DNA of 64,000 nucleotides from Alkaliflexus imshenetskii DSM 15055 (GCF_000517065.1 NZ_KI912105.1:3435725-3499724); one strand, 5' to 3'; counted from the stretch's first letter, positions 16,196 to 25,160 are shown. Notes: a model not told the origin generated them from the sequence alone. Program-made: numbers and translations.

Positions 16196-17395
16196 ATGGG
16201 GCAGTCTCTCTATTTTTTCAATCCAACTTGTGAAATGGCACTGGCAAATCGCCAGGTGTCATACATGCCTCCAAGGCATCTAAAGGCTTTTGAGGAGAAT
16301 CTCGAAACTCTGCCGCTTTGGTTTTGCGATGCGCATGATTTTGTTTTGGTTCGCAATTCTGTGCCTGACTCTTTTATTGCCCACCTTGAAAGATTGGGAC
16401 TACCTGTCCCTGGTTTTGTTACTTCACCATCCGGTTTGCACGAACAACGGCTTCAATCGATGCGTCCATGGGGGTGGAGTGCTGCGGCGCATCACCGGCT
16501 AAGGGATTTTCGTCCCTTTATGGATGTTGCATGGAATCAAAACCCAATGTGCCGCTGGAACGAAACCCATCGGGAGTTATTGAGCCGCCTTACTGGTGCA
16601 GATATCTGTGCAAATGTGTCAGACATTTTGAAGCGAGAACCGAATCAACATATTGAAATTGTCGATTGCCCGGTCAGACTTAACACGCTCAATGAGGTGG
16701 AATCGGTCACTTCTGTGTTGCAGCCCCCCGTTTTGCTAAAAACGCCGTGGAGTGCGTCGGGTCGTGGACTCTTTAAAATTCGTGATTTGAACGAGCAGGC
16801 TCACCTCAACCCATGGGTAATAAGCAAGTTGAAGCAGCAGGGTTTTCTTTTTGCCGAGCCATTTCTACATAAAGTTCAGGACCTTTCGTTTCATTTTTGG
16901 TGCGATGAGCATGGTGTTGATTTCAAGGGAGTCACATGGTTTAAGGCTGATATCTCCGGACAGTTTTCGGGATGCTACATCAATTCTCCCAAAATCAACA
17001 TGCTCTCAAATTTGCCTTTGGATGATATTATGTCTCAGGCTGCAAGTGTTTTAGGTGAAGCGCTAAAAAGAACCCAATTGTCACAAAAGTATCACGGGCC
17101 GGTGGGTATTGATGCGCTTTTTTTTATGGATGACGAAGGTTTGTTAAAACTTCATCCGTGCATCGAAGCAAACCTCAGATTTACAATGGGATTACTCAAC
17201 CTCTATTTGCGTCGTTTGGTGCATCCGCAAAGCAACGGATTTTGGTGTTTACAGAACATGTCTCAACCCGAATGGGAGCAGATTACTTCTCTTTATCCGC
17301 TCGAAGCGAGGGATGGTTTTCCGGGCAAAGGTGCATTGGCTCTTACGCCTACGCCTGATAAACAGGGTTATGTGGCCTGGCTAAACCTCTATTAA
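16196..17395 (+). CDS. Uncharacterised ATP-grasp-like protein
   Basis: 399 residues from the ATG at 16196 (a TTG one codon earlier is also open). The N-terminal half opens with YFFNPTCEMALANRQVSYMPP and has no enzyme motif I know. The C-terminal half reads as an ATP-grasp domain: K182 in LLKTPWSASGRGL (lysine followed by a Ser/Gly-rich loop), E221-P222 in FAEPFL, D305 in GPVGIDAL, and E324/N326/R328 in IEANLRFTMG, matching ATP and Mg2+ ligands of that fold. ATP-grasp enzymes join carboxylates to amines or thiols. Homologues in related genomes are, to my knowledge, annotated only as hypothetical. No signal peptide; substrate unknown. Overlaps the convergent patatin gene by 4 bp. Confidence 0.75.
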   Translation: MGQSLYFFNPTCEMALANRQVSYMPPRHLKAFEENLETLPLWFCDAHDFVLVRNSVPDSFIAHLERLGLPVPGFVTSPSGLHEQRLQSMRPWGWSAAAHHRLRDFRPFMDVAWNQNPMCRWNETHRELLSRLTGADICANVSDILKREPNQHIEIVDCPVRLNTLNEVESVTSVLQPPVLLKTPWSASGRGLFKIRDLNEQAHLNPWVISKLKQQGFLFAEPFLHKVQDLSFHFWCDEHGVDFKGVTWFKADISGQFSGCYINSPKINMLSNLPLDDIMSQAASVLGEALKRTQLSQKYHGPVGIDALFFMDDEGLLKLHPCIEANLRFTMGLLNLYLRRLVHPQSNGFWCLQNMSQPEWEQITSLYPLEARDGFPGKGALALTPTPDKQGYVAWLNLY

Positions 17396-18237
17396 TTTGT
17401 TTTGGCTGACTGGGCAGGTAATTCGTTGGACTCGATCATTTTCTTCGTGAATTGATACCCCGTGTCGATAATCTTATCTGCTTTGTCAAAATCCCAAAAC
17501 GAGAATTCTGACATTTTGGGTGGATCGATGAGATAGTCGCACATGTCCATCGATGGTCTCACATTTTCTCCAATGCTCAGACTGAAAGTTCGTTCGGCAA
17601 TGTCGCGAATGCTTTTAAATTCACTTTTCTTTCCTATGTAGTTTACATGTACGCCAATAAGTGTTTGGCATTTATCGCGAATGGCATCGGCAGGCAGATT
17701 GTCATAAAGTCCGCCATCTATGTAGGTTTTGTCACCAATAATTTGGGGGGCAAATATCACCGGAACGGCACAGGAGGCCATAACAAAGTCAAATAACGGG
17801 CCCTCTTGAATGATCTCTCTTTTGCCGTCGTTGATGTTTGATACTGCCAGATAAAATGGTTTTTTCAGTGCGCTGAAATCATCCTTTTTTATGTTGGCCT
17901 TCAATATTTTCTTTATTTCATCCATCATAAACAATCCGTTTTTACCCCACGCAGGGCGCACCATTTTTATGATGGGTTCCTTGTTCACCAGATTTTGAAT
18001 CTCGTCAGGGGTGAGACCCGCTGCATACAACACACCCACAAGTGCACCCATGCTTGTGCCGGAAATGATTTCCGGATTCAGTCCATTTTCTTCCAATGCT
18101 TTAAGTACGCCGATATGGGCAAATCCGCGGGCGCTACCGCCACTTAAAGCTATGCCCAGACGATATTCTGTAGTGGTATCTGGCTTATCTGTTTCACTTT
18201 TTGAGTCTCTGATAAAAAGGCGATTCAGAATGTGCAT
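17392..18237 (-). CDS. Patatin-like phospholipase (RssA/YchK-type)
   Basis: 281 residues, cytoplasmic by lack of a leader. The catalytic dyad is S62 in GTSMG and D174 in DGG (YIDGGLYDNLPA), with the oxyanion loop SGGSARGFAHIG at 32-43. This is a stand-alone patatin domain of normal length, expected to be a serine acyl hydrolase acting on phospholipids or lysophospholipids. Single gene with no evident functional partner next to it. Confidence 0.9.
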   Translation of the reverse strand: MHILNRLFIRDSKSETDKPDTTTEYRLGIALSGGSARGFAHIGVLKALEENGLNPEIISGTSMGALVGVLYAAGLTPDEIQNLVNKEPIIKMVRPAWGKNGLFMMDEIKKILKANIKKDDFSALKKPFYLAVSNINDGKREIIQEGPLFDFVMASCAVPVIFAPQIIGDKTYIDGGLYDNLPADAIRDKCQTLIGVHVNYIGKKSEFKSIRDIAERTFSLSIGENVRPSMDMCDYLIDPPKMSEFSFWDFDKADKIIDTGYQFTKKMIESNELPAQSAKTN

Positions 18238-18360
18238 ATTTCAATGTTTATTTTGTTCCAAGGTACAGGATTTATTTTAAAATGTTGTCTCGTTGGCATA
18301 TAGGTTTTGTGGGTGTTAGTCAAAATGAAGTCTGATTCATTGTTCTAACTATTCTAAATG

Positions 18361-18398
18361 AAAAGCGTGGCTGCCGAAAATCCGACAACCACGCTTTT
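18361..18398 (-). terminator. Terminator after the small Cse60-like gene
   Basis: AAAAGCGTGG and CCACGCTTTT form a perfect 10-bp stem, T-run on the minus strand side, 25 bases past the stop of the 64-residue gene. Confidence 0.75.
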
Positions 18399-18422
18399 AA
18401 GTGCAATACAGTTTTACCTGAT

Positions 18423-18617
18423 TCAAGATTTCTTATAAATCATAAGTGCCGAATAGGTGTTTATACCGCCACTTGAATGGGCTGCATATTCTACATCAAC
18501 GATATCGGCAGCTCTGATGCCCTGCTCAGCAATAAACTCGTTCATCTGCTCATCCAGCGACTTGTCAAAGTCATCCAACCCCGTGTATTGGAAGTGTTTT
18601 GTAAGTACTTTTTCCAT
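18423..18617 (-). CDS. Small Cse60-like protein
   Basis: 64 residues. The layout (acidic helix DDFDKSLDEQMNEFI, then DIVDVEYAAH and a final YSALMIYKKS strand) resembles the ~60-residue Cse60 family, first noted as a sporulation-time protein in Bacillus but found widely in non-sporulating bacteria; molecular role unknown. Its own terminator supports it being a real short gene. The similarity is by eye and weak; it could be an unrelated conserved small protein. Confidence 0.65.
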   Translation of the reverse strand: MEKVLTKHFQYTGLDDFDKSLDEQMNEFIAEQGIRAADIVDVEYAAHSSGGINTYSALMIYKKS

Positions 18618-18819
18618 TATATTGTTTGTTTAATATGGTAAATAATATCTATGACCTCATATACGCAGACAATAGGTAATGGATACATTTATTCTTCTCT
18701 TTTTATCAAATATTAGTGTGCATTGGTCACGTAAAAACTGGTGTTGGCTGTAAGTGTGTCCGTTGTGAAAGGGTTCTAATTGCCTCCATTGCTTTTTCTG
18801 CGACAGAAATTAATTGGTT

Positions 18820-20271
18820 TTATTCATTGTTACCGGCCTTGGCCAGTATATCCGTTAGATGGTCCCAGAACTTTTGTACCGAGCCAATGTGCAATCGTTC
18901 ATCAGGGGAGTGCGCTCCTTTGATGGTGGGTCCAATGGAGATCATATCCAGTCCCGGGTATTTTTTTAGAAACAGGCCACATTCCAGACCGGCATGGATG
19001 GCTTTTACGCTGGGTTGGGTGTTGAATAGTTTCACATACGAATCGGTGGCCAGTTTCAGAATTTTGGATGATGTATCAGGTGCCCAACCCGGATAGCCAT
19101 CGGAGTGTTCCACCGTGGCACCACCCAGCAGCAGTACGCTTTCTACCATCGAGGCAATATCGGTTTTGGCCGATTCCACCGAACTGCGCTGGCTGGTGGT
19201 GATAACTATTTTTTCACCATTGATTTTTATCGATGCCAGATTGGTAGATGTTTCAACCAGTCCGGCAATCTCCTTGTTCATGGCAATGACGCCATGCGGC
19301 AAAGCATATAGCGTGTTGATAAGCTGGTTGTGCAAGGTTTGTGTGAATACTTTTTCGGGCAGGGATGTTGATTCCAGCTGAATTTTTAAATCCGGCTCGG
19401 TAGCACCGAGTTCATCCTGAAGATCGGCAATAAGGCAGTTAACCAACACTCTTACGTCCTCTTTTTTGGAGTATGGCACTACGCCCGTGGCTGTTGCTTC
19501 GCGGGCTATGGCATTGCGTAGGTTGCCCCCGTGGATGTGTGAGAGACGAAAGCCAAATTCTCTGGTTGCCATCCAGAGGTAACGGTTTAGTATTTTATTG
19601 GCATTGCCCAGTCCACGGTGGATGTCGTCGCCGGAGTGACCGCCTTTAAGTCCGGAAACACTTACGGTGAATGCAAACGAGTTGGACGGGGTCGCTTCAA
19701 ACTCTGCGTTGAGGTATCCAATGGTGTCAATCCCGCCGGCACAGCCAATGAATATTTCGCCTTCGTCTTCCGAGTCCAGATTGATGAGAAGCTTGCCGGT
19801 CAGAAAGCCCTCTTCCAATCCAAAAGCGCCGGTTAGTCCGGTCTCTTCGTCAACCGTGAATAGACATTCCAATGGGCCGTGCGCCACGTTGTCAGCTGCC
19901 AGTATGGCCAGCTGTGCTGCTATCCCAATGCCGTCATCAGCTCCCAGTGTGGTTCCTTTGGCTTTAATCCATTCGCCATCAATATAAGGTAATATGGGGT
20001 CGGTCATAAAATCGTGCACCACATCGCTGTTCTTCTCACACACCATATCGATGTGTGATTGAAGAATAATAGTCGGCCACTTCTCATAACCCGCAGTGGC
20101 TGGCTTGGTGATTAGCAAATTGCCGGTTTTGTCCTGACGCACCGGCAGATTGTGTTCCTTTGCAAAATTGAGCAGATACCGGATGATTCTTTCCTCATGT
20201 TTTGAAGGGCGTGGCACCTGGCAAATCTCTTCAAAATATTTCCAAATCGGTGCGGGACTTAAATTTTTCAT
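18820..20271 (-). CDS. pepD: Aminoacyl-histidine dipeptidase (M20 metallopeptidase)
   Basis: 483 residues. Di-zinc M20 site: H73-x-D75 in LQSHIDMVCEK, D112 in TLGADDGIG, catalytic E142-E143 in TVDEETGLTGA, and later a GLKGGHSGDDIH lid/dimer region (about 208-219). The final metal ligand is in the AIHAGLECG ... SIGP segment. PepD hydrolyses Xaa-His and other short dipeptides in the cytoplasm. Length and motifs match the family; monocistronic, no export signal. Confidence 0.93.
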   Translation of the reverse strand: MKNLSPAPIWKYFEEICQVPRPSKHEERIIRYLLNFAKEHNLPVRQDKTGNLLITKPATAGYEKWPTIILQSHIDMVCEKNSDVVHDFMTDPILPYIDGEWIKAKGTTLGADDGIGIAAQLAILAADNVAHGPLECLFTVDEETGLTGAFGLEEGFLTGKLLINLDSEDEGEIFIGCAGGIDTIGYLNAEFEATPSNSFAFTVSVSGLKGGHSGDDIHRGLGNANKILNRYLWMATREFGFRLSHIHGGNLRNAIAREATATGVVPYSKKEDVRVLVNCLIADLQDELGATEPDLKIQLESTSLPEKVFTQTLHNQLINTLYALPHGVIAMNKEIAGLVETSTNLASIKINGEKIVITTSQRSSVESAKTDIASMVESVLLLGGATVEHSDGYPGWAPDTSSKILKLATDSYVKLFNTQPSVKAIHAGLECGLFLKKYPGLDMISIGPTIKGAHSPDERLHIGSVQKFWDHLTDILAKAGNNE

Positions 20272-20381
20272 CTTTTAGTTTGATTTTTGTAATTTGAAGA
20301 TGGAGGCATACTTACGTGATTAAATCATTTTGAACCATGAGAACTTTCTGATTAATCGCATCTATCCATCTTAAATCTATT

Positions 20382-20403
20382 CATCTAAAATCTCACCATC
20401 TAA
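20382..20403. repeat. Short dispersed repeat, copy A
   Basis: CATCTAAAATCTCACCATCT recurs with one mismatch at 38694-38713. Both copies are preceded within about 30 bases by CTATCCATCT and lie between genes. Confidence 0.45.
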
Positions 20404-20411
20404 TGGGATAG

Positions 20412-21635
20412 TTATAAGTTAATCTCCCTGTCTCTAAAGCCAAGTAAATAGAGGATAGCATCCAAACCAATGGTTGAAATGGAGTGGCGGGCAGATGCTT
20501 TTACTTTAGGTTTGGCATGGAATGCAATTCCCAGTCCGGCAATGCGCAACATGGGCAAATCGTTGGAGCCATCGCCTACGGCAATCACCTGGTCCAGTTG
20601 TATGTCTTCCTTAAAAGCAATAAGTTTAAGCAGTTCGGCCTTTTTGTTGCCATCGATGATTTCACCGGTATGGCGTCCGGTGAGCTTACCGTTGCTAATC
20701 TCCAGCTCGTTGGCAAACACGTAATCAATACCAAGTTTGGTTTTAAGGAAGTTGCCAAAGTAGGTGAAGCCACCCGAAAGTATGGCCGTGCGGTATCCGT
20801 ATTTTTTCAAGGTGGCAAAGAGGCGCTCGGCGCCTTCGGTGAGGGGCAGGTTTTCTGCCACTTCTTTTAAAACGGACTCATCAAGACCTTTAAGCAGAGC
20901 CACGCGCTTTACAAAACTCTCGTTGAAATCCAGTTCGCCACGCATGGCCGCTTCGGTGATGGCACTTACTTCATCGTACACACCGGCTTTGCGCGCCAGT
21001 TCGTCAATCACTTCGGCCTGAATAAGGGTTGAGTCCATATCGAAGCAAACCAAGCGGCGACTGCGGCGATAAATATTGTCCTCCTGAAACGCAATGTCAA
21101 CCCCTGTGGAGCCTGCTATGTCGATAAAGCAAGTCTTCATCTTCTCGATGTCTTTGGGTGTGCCTCTAACTGAAAACTCCACCACCGACTTGGAGTTACC
21201 ATTTTTGTCGTTAAGCGGAATACGGCCACTCAATCGGGATATCACATCGATGTTGAGACCTTGATCCGAAATCTCTTTGGTGACGGCGGCCAGTTGCTGT
21301 GCTGTCAGTTTTTTCGATATCAATGTAACGATGAAACGCTCTTTGCCCTGATTGGCTACCCACTCATCGTATTTGTTTTCGGGAATTGGGGTGAACTTCA
21401 CATTTAGCCCCACCTCGTAAGCTTTAAAAAGCAGGTCTTTAAGAATGGGTGACGACTCCGCCTTGGCAGGCACTTCGAAAAGAATGCCCAGCCCCAGGTC
21501 TTCGTGAATCACTGCCTGACCAATATCCAGTATGTTGACGTTGTAATGTGCCAGCACATCGGTGAGGGTAGAGGTAAGGCCGGGTTTGTCCTCCCCCGAT
21601 ATATTTAGCAGTATGATTTCTCTCTGTTTGTTCAT
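20412..21635 (-). CDS. serB: Phosphoserine phosphatase with N-terminal ACT domains
   Basis: 407 residues. Residues 1-~180 hold two ACT-like domains (NISGEDKPGLTSTL; FIVTLISKKLTAQQLAAV), likely for amino-acid binding and feedback. The HAD phosphatase domain follows: nucleophile D199 and D201 in CFDMDSTLI, the motif II Ser in TAILSGGFTYFG, and motif IV GDGSNDLPML. It makes L-serine from phosphoserine, the last step of the pathway. It is transcribed alone, from a -7 element only about 33 bases upstream of the start codon. Confidence 0.94.
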   Translation of the reverse strand: MNKQREIILLNISGEDKPGLTSTLTDVLAHYNVNILDIGQAVIHEDLGLGILFEVPAKAESSPILKDLLFKAYEVGLNVKFTPIPENKYDEWVANQGKERFIVTLISKKLTAQQLAAVTKEISDQGLNIDVISRLSGRIPLNDKNGNSKSVVEFSVRGTPKDIEKMKTCFIDIAGSTGVDIAFQEDNIYRRSRRLVCFDMDSTLIQAEVIDELARKAGVYDEVSAITEAAMRGELDFNESFVKRVALLKGLDESVLKEVAENLPLTEGAERLFATLKKYGYRTAILSGGFTYFGNFLKTKLGIDYVFANELEISNGKLTGRHTGEIIDGNKKAELLKLIAFKEDIQLDQVIAVGDGSNDLPMLRIAGLGIAFHAKPKVKASARHSISTIGLDAILYLLGFRDREINL

Positions 21636-21668
21636 TGAAAATTGTTGTTAGGTCTTTATAAGTTGGTG

Positions 21669-21676
21669 CAAAGATA
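21669..21676 (-). promoter_or_regulatory. -7 element of the serB promoter
   Basis: TATCTTTG on the minus strand fits TAnnTTTG and lies 34-41 bases before the serB start codon. No clear -33 TTG at the ideal distance. Confidence 0.45.
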
Positions 21677-21755
21677 GTAATTCGGAGTTATTTGTTTTCT
21701 AAATTGATGAATGGAAAGTTGGTTAGGAGACACCCTAAATTTGAGAGTTGTAATT

Positions 21756-21926
21756 CTACCATTGACGTAAGTTTATAACTCGTGCAAGTGCCATTTGGCA
21801 ACCCATTGTATCCACCTCTTTGGCTACTTGCGTGAAACTGTCAATCGTCTGTCTGTTTAATAGTTTTGCAGGAGGTTTTTTCTGTTTCTTCGTGAGTAAG
21901 TATATCAATTCAACTAAAACCCTCAT
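21756..21926 (-). pseudogene. Short coding remnant, unknown family
   Basis: 56 codons from an ATG (MRVLVELIYLLTKKQKKPP...ARVINLRQW); the same frame stays open about 13 codons further upstream without a start or ribosome site. The composition is protein-like, with a helical N-terminus and a basic middle, unlike the AT-rich noise around it. It is probably the tail of a lost gene at the island edge. The rest of 21677-22297 holds nothing I can support. Confidence 0.28.
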
Positions 21927-22297
21927 GAACTGTAAGTGATTCGCAAAACTGATAATGCCTTAAAGCGGATTAAGAGGTAGGGAATAGGTCGTTTTTTGCC
22001 AGATAAAATATCTCATCAATTTAAACGTAATTCTGCTGTAAATTAGTTTGACATATAAATTTTTACGTTGTAAATTGAATTGCTTTTACTAAAATGACAT
22101 CAGTTACAAAAGAGAAAGAGTAGACTGAGAAATTAAAATTGCTACACGTTATTAATCCCTAAGATTTTAAAAGCCTCATTCATGTAGGATGGTTTGCTGT
22201 GTAAGGTGTTCTATTCCTTTATAATTTATTGCCAATATCAAAACCCTAATTGGCATAGATGATATAAATCTAAAACTTCAACTCTAAACTCAAAATT

Positions 22298-23269
22298 ATG
22301 AAATTTGTTGTAATGACAGGTTCTCTCGTTTTTGTAGAGAAGATTTTGCAAGCTGGATTGGTTCCTGAAATAGTAGTAAGCTATAACCCAAATTACTACA
22401 AAGTGTCATTTACCAGAAATAAATTTATCACCAAAACGCTGGGCTATTTTAAGGGTCTGTTTGTGAGGTTGTTTAAACTGCCCGGTTACGAAATTTTTTG
22501 GTTGTGTAAAAAAAATGGAATAAAGGTGTGGCCTGAAGCTCTGGTAAATCATCAGAGTTTTGCTGACTTGCTCGTTAAGTTGGATGTGGATTATGCTTTT
22601 GTGTATAGCTTCAGAATATTAAAAGAGAGGATATTTTCTATTCCCAGGTTTGGCACTATCAACTTACATCCATCCTTGTTACCACTTCATAAAGGAGCCA
22701 CGCCGCTTAATTGGATTATTTACCAGGGGGATAATGAAACTGGCTTTACAATACACTACATCACAAAAGAGATTGATGGTGGCGATGTTATTGAACAATT
22801 TCGCGTTCCTCTATCCGGATTAATGACTTCTGAGACTTTAACCCAATATGTAACACAAATTGGTTCCGATTTATTCGTTCGTTTTATAATCAAGCTAATC
22901 CACCAAGGCCCACCTTACAAAGTTATTAATACTAAAAATCAAGAAGGCTCATACGAAAAGCCTTTTGATAACCAGGTTTGCGAGATTAGTTCTGTATATA
23001 CTTTGGAAAAAATCAACAGAGTAATCCGGAGTTCGGGAGGGAGAGCTTTTTTTGTGTATAATGGCAAAAAATATAAAGTTCTATATGAAGTTGAGCTTGA
23101 AAATAATCCTGGTTTGGATACTTCTCCTTCAATGGTTGAAGGAAATATTTACATCAAAAATATTGAAGGAAAAGATATTTTGTTAGTGGTAAGTAAGAAT
23201 GTTGTTGTCAAAAGGGAAGTTTTAGCAAAACGATTAAGGCGCTCGGTAAGAAGACTTGTTAATCAATAG
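22298..23269 (+). CDS. Formyltransferase-family protein
   Basis: 323 residues. Formyl-transfer domain with the catalytic triad N122, H124 (INLHPSLLP) and D160 (EIDGGDVI) at exactly the spacing of methionyl-tRNA formyltransferase. The remainder (from ~225) differs from the Fmt tRNA-binding OB domain, and the N-terminus lacks the usual Rossmann glycine pattern, so this is probably not the housekeeping fmt; sugar-amine formylation (surface glycan modification) is a reasonable alternative. AT-rich, and first gene of an accessory island. The Rhs fragment begins 12 bases after its stop, in the same frame. Confidence 0.8.
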   Translation: MKFVVMTGSLVFVEKILQAGLVPEIVVSYNPNYYKVSFTRNKFITKTLGYFKGLFVRLFKLPGYEIFWLCKKNGIKVWPEALVNHQSFADLLVKLDVDYAFVYSFRILKERIFSIPRFGTINLHPSLLPLHKGATPLNWIIYQGDNETGFTIHYITKEIDGGDVIEQFRVPLSGLMTSETLTQYVTQIGSDLFVRFIIKLIHQGPPYKVINTKNQEGSYEKPFDNQVCEISSVYTLEKINRVIRSSGGRAFFVYNGKKYKVLYEVELENNPGLDTSPSMVEGNIYIKNIEGKDILLVVSKNVVVKREVLAKRLRRSVRRLVNQ

Positions 23270-23281
23270 AACCGAAGATTA

Positions 23282-24400
23282 ATGCATTCACTCATTGAGG
23301 CCTATCATTGGTTTGCACCTTCGCCAATGTATCACACAAATAATTATATTTACACAGCCAATGGTAACCGAACGCGCTACAGTGGTGGATTTATTTACGA
23401 AGGCAACACCCTAAAGCAAATACAGCACCAAGAGGGTTATGTTGACATGAGTGGAGGTGCGGTATATCACTACTACCTTAAAGACCATCTGGGCAACAAC
23501 CGCATGGTAGTGAACCAAACAGGCGCAGTAGTGCAACAAACCGACTACTACCCATTTGGCATGGCATTTAACAAAGCAGGCAGTGCCGACAATAAATTCC
23601 TTTACAACGGTAAAGAACTACAAGAAGACTTGATTGGAAATGGTTTGCTGGATTGGTATGATTATGGAGCCAGAATGTATGACCCGGAATTAGGGCGTTT
23701 TCATTCTCGCGATCCTCTAGCTGAATACCGATATAATATGACACCGTACCATTATGTGATGAATAACCCGATGAAATTCATTGACCCAAATGGGTTACAG
23801 GAAGAGGAGCCGGAAGTTATAGTTCACGTAAGTTTACCGGAGGTAACAGTAACTGCGCCGGCGCCATCTAATAATGTTTCATGGCTTTGGAGCTTCTTTA
23901 CTTATAGTCAACGAGGAGGATATCATCTTTCAGATCCTAACGGGAATCCAAATTATAGCAATCCATTTACAGCGCTACACACAGAGTATGTGCCCAATGC
24001 TTTGAGATTGATTAGTCTAATTGGAGGGTTTGGTAGTGCAAAAGGAGTTAATAGGGGTTCTCGATTTAATGATGGAATATCGAAATCTGTTGGTAAAGCA
24101 TCTGAAATTGGCATAACTTCAGACCTTGATATTAAGAAAAGTACAACTGGTGAGAAAACAGTAGAGACCGATGGAAGTGGTCAAACAAAGAATATTGAGA
24201 TAGCGAAGGAGAGGGAAGAGAAAGTTGTAAAAAAAGAAGAATCAGGTGTAATTGTTACAATCGCAGACGATACTGCATCTTATTACAATAATGCTTGGGC
24301 AAAAGAAGGATATTTCAAGTCTAGGTTGCATTATCCTGGAGACACAGTTGACATTACTGATACAAATAATAGACCAATAAAAATTTATCCATCACGATGA
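23282..24400 (+). CDS. Truncated Rhs/YD-repeat protein with variable C-terminal domain
   Basis: 372 residues. Residues ~20-168 are the end of an Rhs core: YTANGNRTRY, YYLKDHLGNNRMVV, QTDYYPFGMAF, YNGKELQ, YDYGARMYDPELGRFHSRDPLAE and NNPMKFIDPNGL, the usual boundary after which sequences diverge. The ~200-residue C-terminal region is unrecognised: a hydrophobic stretch, a Lys/Glu-rich linker, then TIADDTASYYNN...HYPGDTVDITDT. Complete Rhs proteins have more than 1,000 residues and a signal peptide, so this is a displaced tip or pseudogene fragment; the first ~18 residues look like junction sequence. The stop overlaps the next gene by 4 bp, as in toxin/immunity cassettes. Confidence 0.8.
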   Translation: MHSLIEAYHWFAPSPMYHTNNYIYTANGNRTRYSGGFIYEGNTLKQIQHQEGYVDMSGGAVYHYYLKDHLGNNRMVVNQTGAVVQQTDYYPFGMAFNKAGSADNKFLYNGKELQEDLIGNGLLDWYDYGARMYDPELGRFHSRDPLAEYRYNMTPYHYVMNNPMKFIDPNGLQEEEPEVIVHVSLPEVTVTAPAPSNNVSWLWSFFTYSQRGGYHLSDPNGNPNYSNPFTALHTEYVPNALRLISLIGGFGSAKGVNRGSRFNDGISKSVGKASEIGITSDLDIKKSTTGEKTVETDGSGQTKNIEIAKEREEKVVKKEESGVIVTIADDTASYYNNAWAKEGYFKSRLHYPGDTVDITDTNNRPIKIYPSR

Positions 24401-24954
24401 AGAAGAGTAGAATTATAGGGATTGGAATCCTCTCAATGTTTATTTTGTTTTTGGCATGTCGCAGTTCTGTTAAAGACTATGATGAAAATGGGTGTCTAAA
24501 AACAATAAAAACAAGTTTGGGAGATAATATTTGGGAAATGGAGTATTACTACCCTAATGGGTTGTTAAAAGCAAAAGGCAAATATAAAGATAGTACAAAA
24601 ATTGGTGTCTGGAAAGAATGGTATTCTGATGGTCAAGAAAAGTGGCATGGAGCATATCAGGATGGATTTAGAGTTGTAGAGGTGCATCAACAAGAACCAG
24701 TTATAATTCTTTCTGGTAAGAATAATGCGTTGTCTGCAGGACAAGCAACAGGTGTAAAAATACTTGTTGAAGGATTGCACCCAGAAGATGCCGCTTATAG
24801 TATCAATAATGGAGTTATGGAAAAACGTGTTGAGGATACAGCATCAGATATACATATAATACCAGAAAGAAAAGGAGAATTAAAGATAAAGGTGTATGCA
24901 TTAAACTTTAGAGTTGACTATTTTATTGGAGAAATTACTTTATCTGTTGAATAA
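24397..24954 (+). CDS. Lipoprotein with MORN-like repeats, possible immunity protein
   Basis: 185 residues. Lipoprotein leader with C21 in LFLACRSS. Residues ~49-90 contain two MORN-variant repeats of the type seen in Bacteroidota (YYPNGLLKAKGKYKDS, then GVWKEWYSDGQEKWHGAY); the rest is a beta-rich domain (~100-185). It starts inside the Rhs-tip stop codon (ATGA overlap), so the two are translationally coupled. A periplasmic lipoprotein next to an Rhs C-terminal domain fits an immunity factor, but MORN-type lipoproteins are common and no toxin activity is known here. Confidence 0.75.
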   Translation: MKKSRIIGIGILSMFILFLACRSSVKDYDENGCLKTIKTSLGDNIWEMEYYYPNGLLKAKGKYKDSTKIGVWKEWYSDGQEKWHGAYQDGFRVVEVHQQEPVIILSGKNNALSAGQATGVKILVEGLHPEDAAYSINNGVMEKRVEDTASDIHIIPERKGELKIKVYALNFRVDYFIGEITLSVE

Positions 24955-24962
24955 CTCTGCTC

Positions 24963-24995
24963 GGCGTAGTCTTGTGTGTTAGAATATGCGTTGGG
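24963..24995 (+). repeat. 33-bp direct repeat, left copy
   Basis: A 33-base stretch starting GGCGTAGTCTTGTGTG is identical to 26662-26694, and similarity extends ~8 bases further left (CTCTGCTC against CTCCGCTT). The two copies bracket the REP/transposase/membrane-protein segment. Confidence 0.8.
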
Positions 24996-25012
24996 TGACT
25001 ACTCCGTTCGCG

Positions 25013-25160
25013 CCGATTTACAATCGGGGCGTCTTGGTCGGTATAATTGGAGCGGATTTAAGGTGAAAAAGGTACGAGTTGCAAACTCGCACCAACGGCG
25101 CCAACGGCGTACAAAGAATTGAAAATCGACGTAGCTCCGTTCGCGCCGATTTGCAATCGG
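25013..25160. repeat. Cluster of three REP-like hairpins upstream of the transposase
   Basis: Three short palindromes with 6-bp stems and 3-base loops: CCGATT-TAC-AATCGG (25013-25027), CGAGTT-GCA-AACTCG (25075-25089) and CCGATT-TGC-AATCGG (25146-25160). The first and third share flanks (CTCCGTTCGCG before, GGCGTCTTGG after); the second is followed by two CCAACGGCG copies. A 69-codon frame across them is a repeat artefact. The surrounding 24955-25304 has no gene. Confidence 0.75.
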
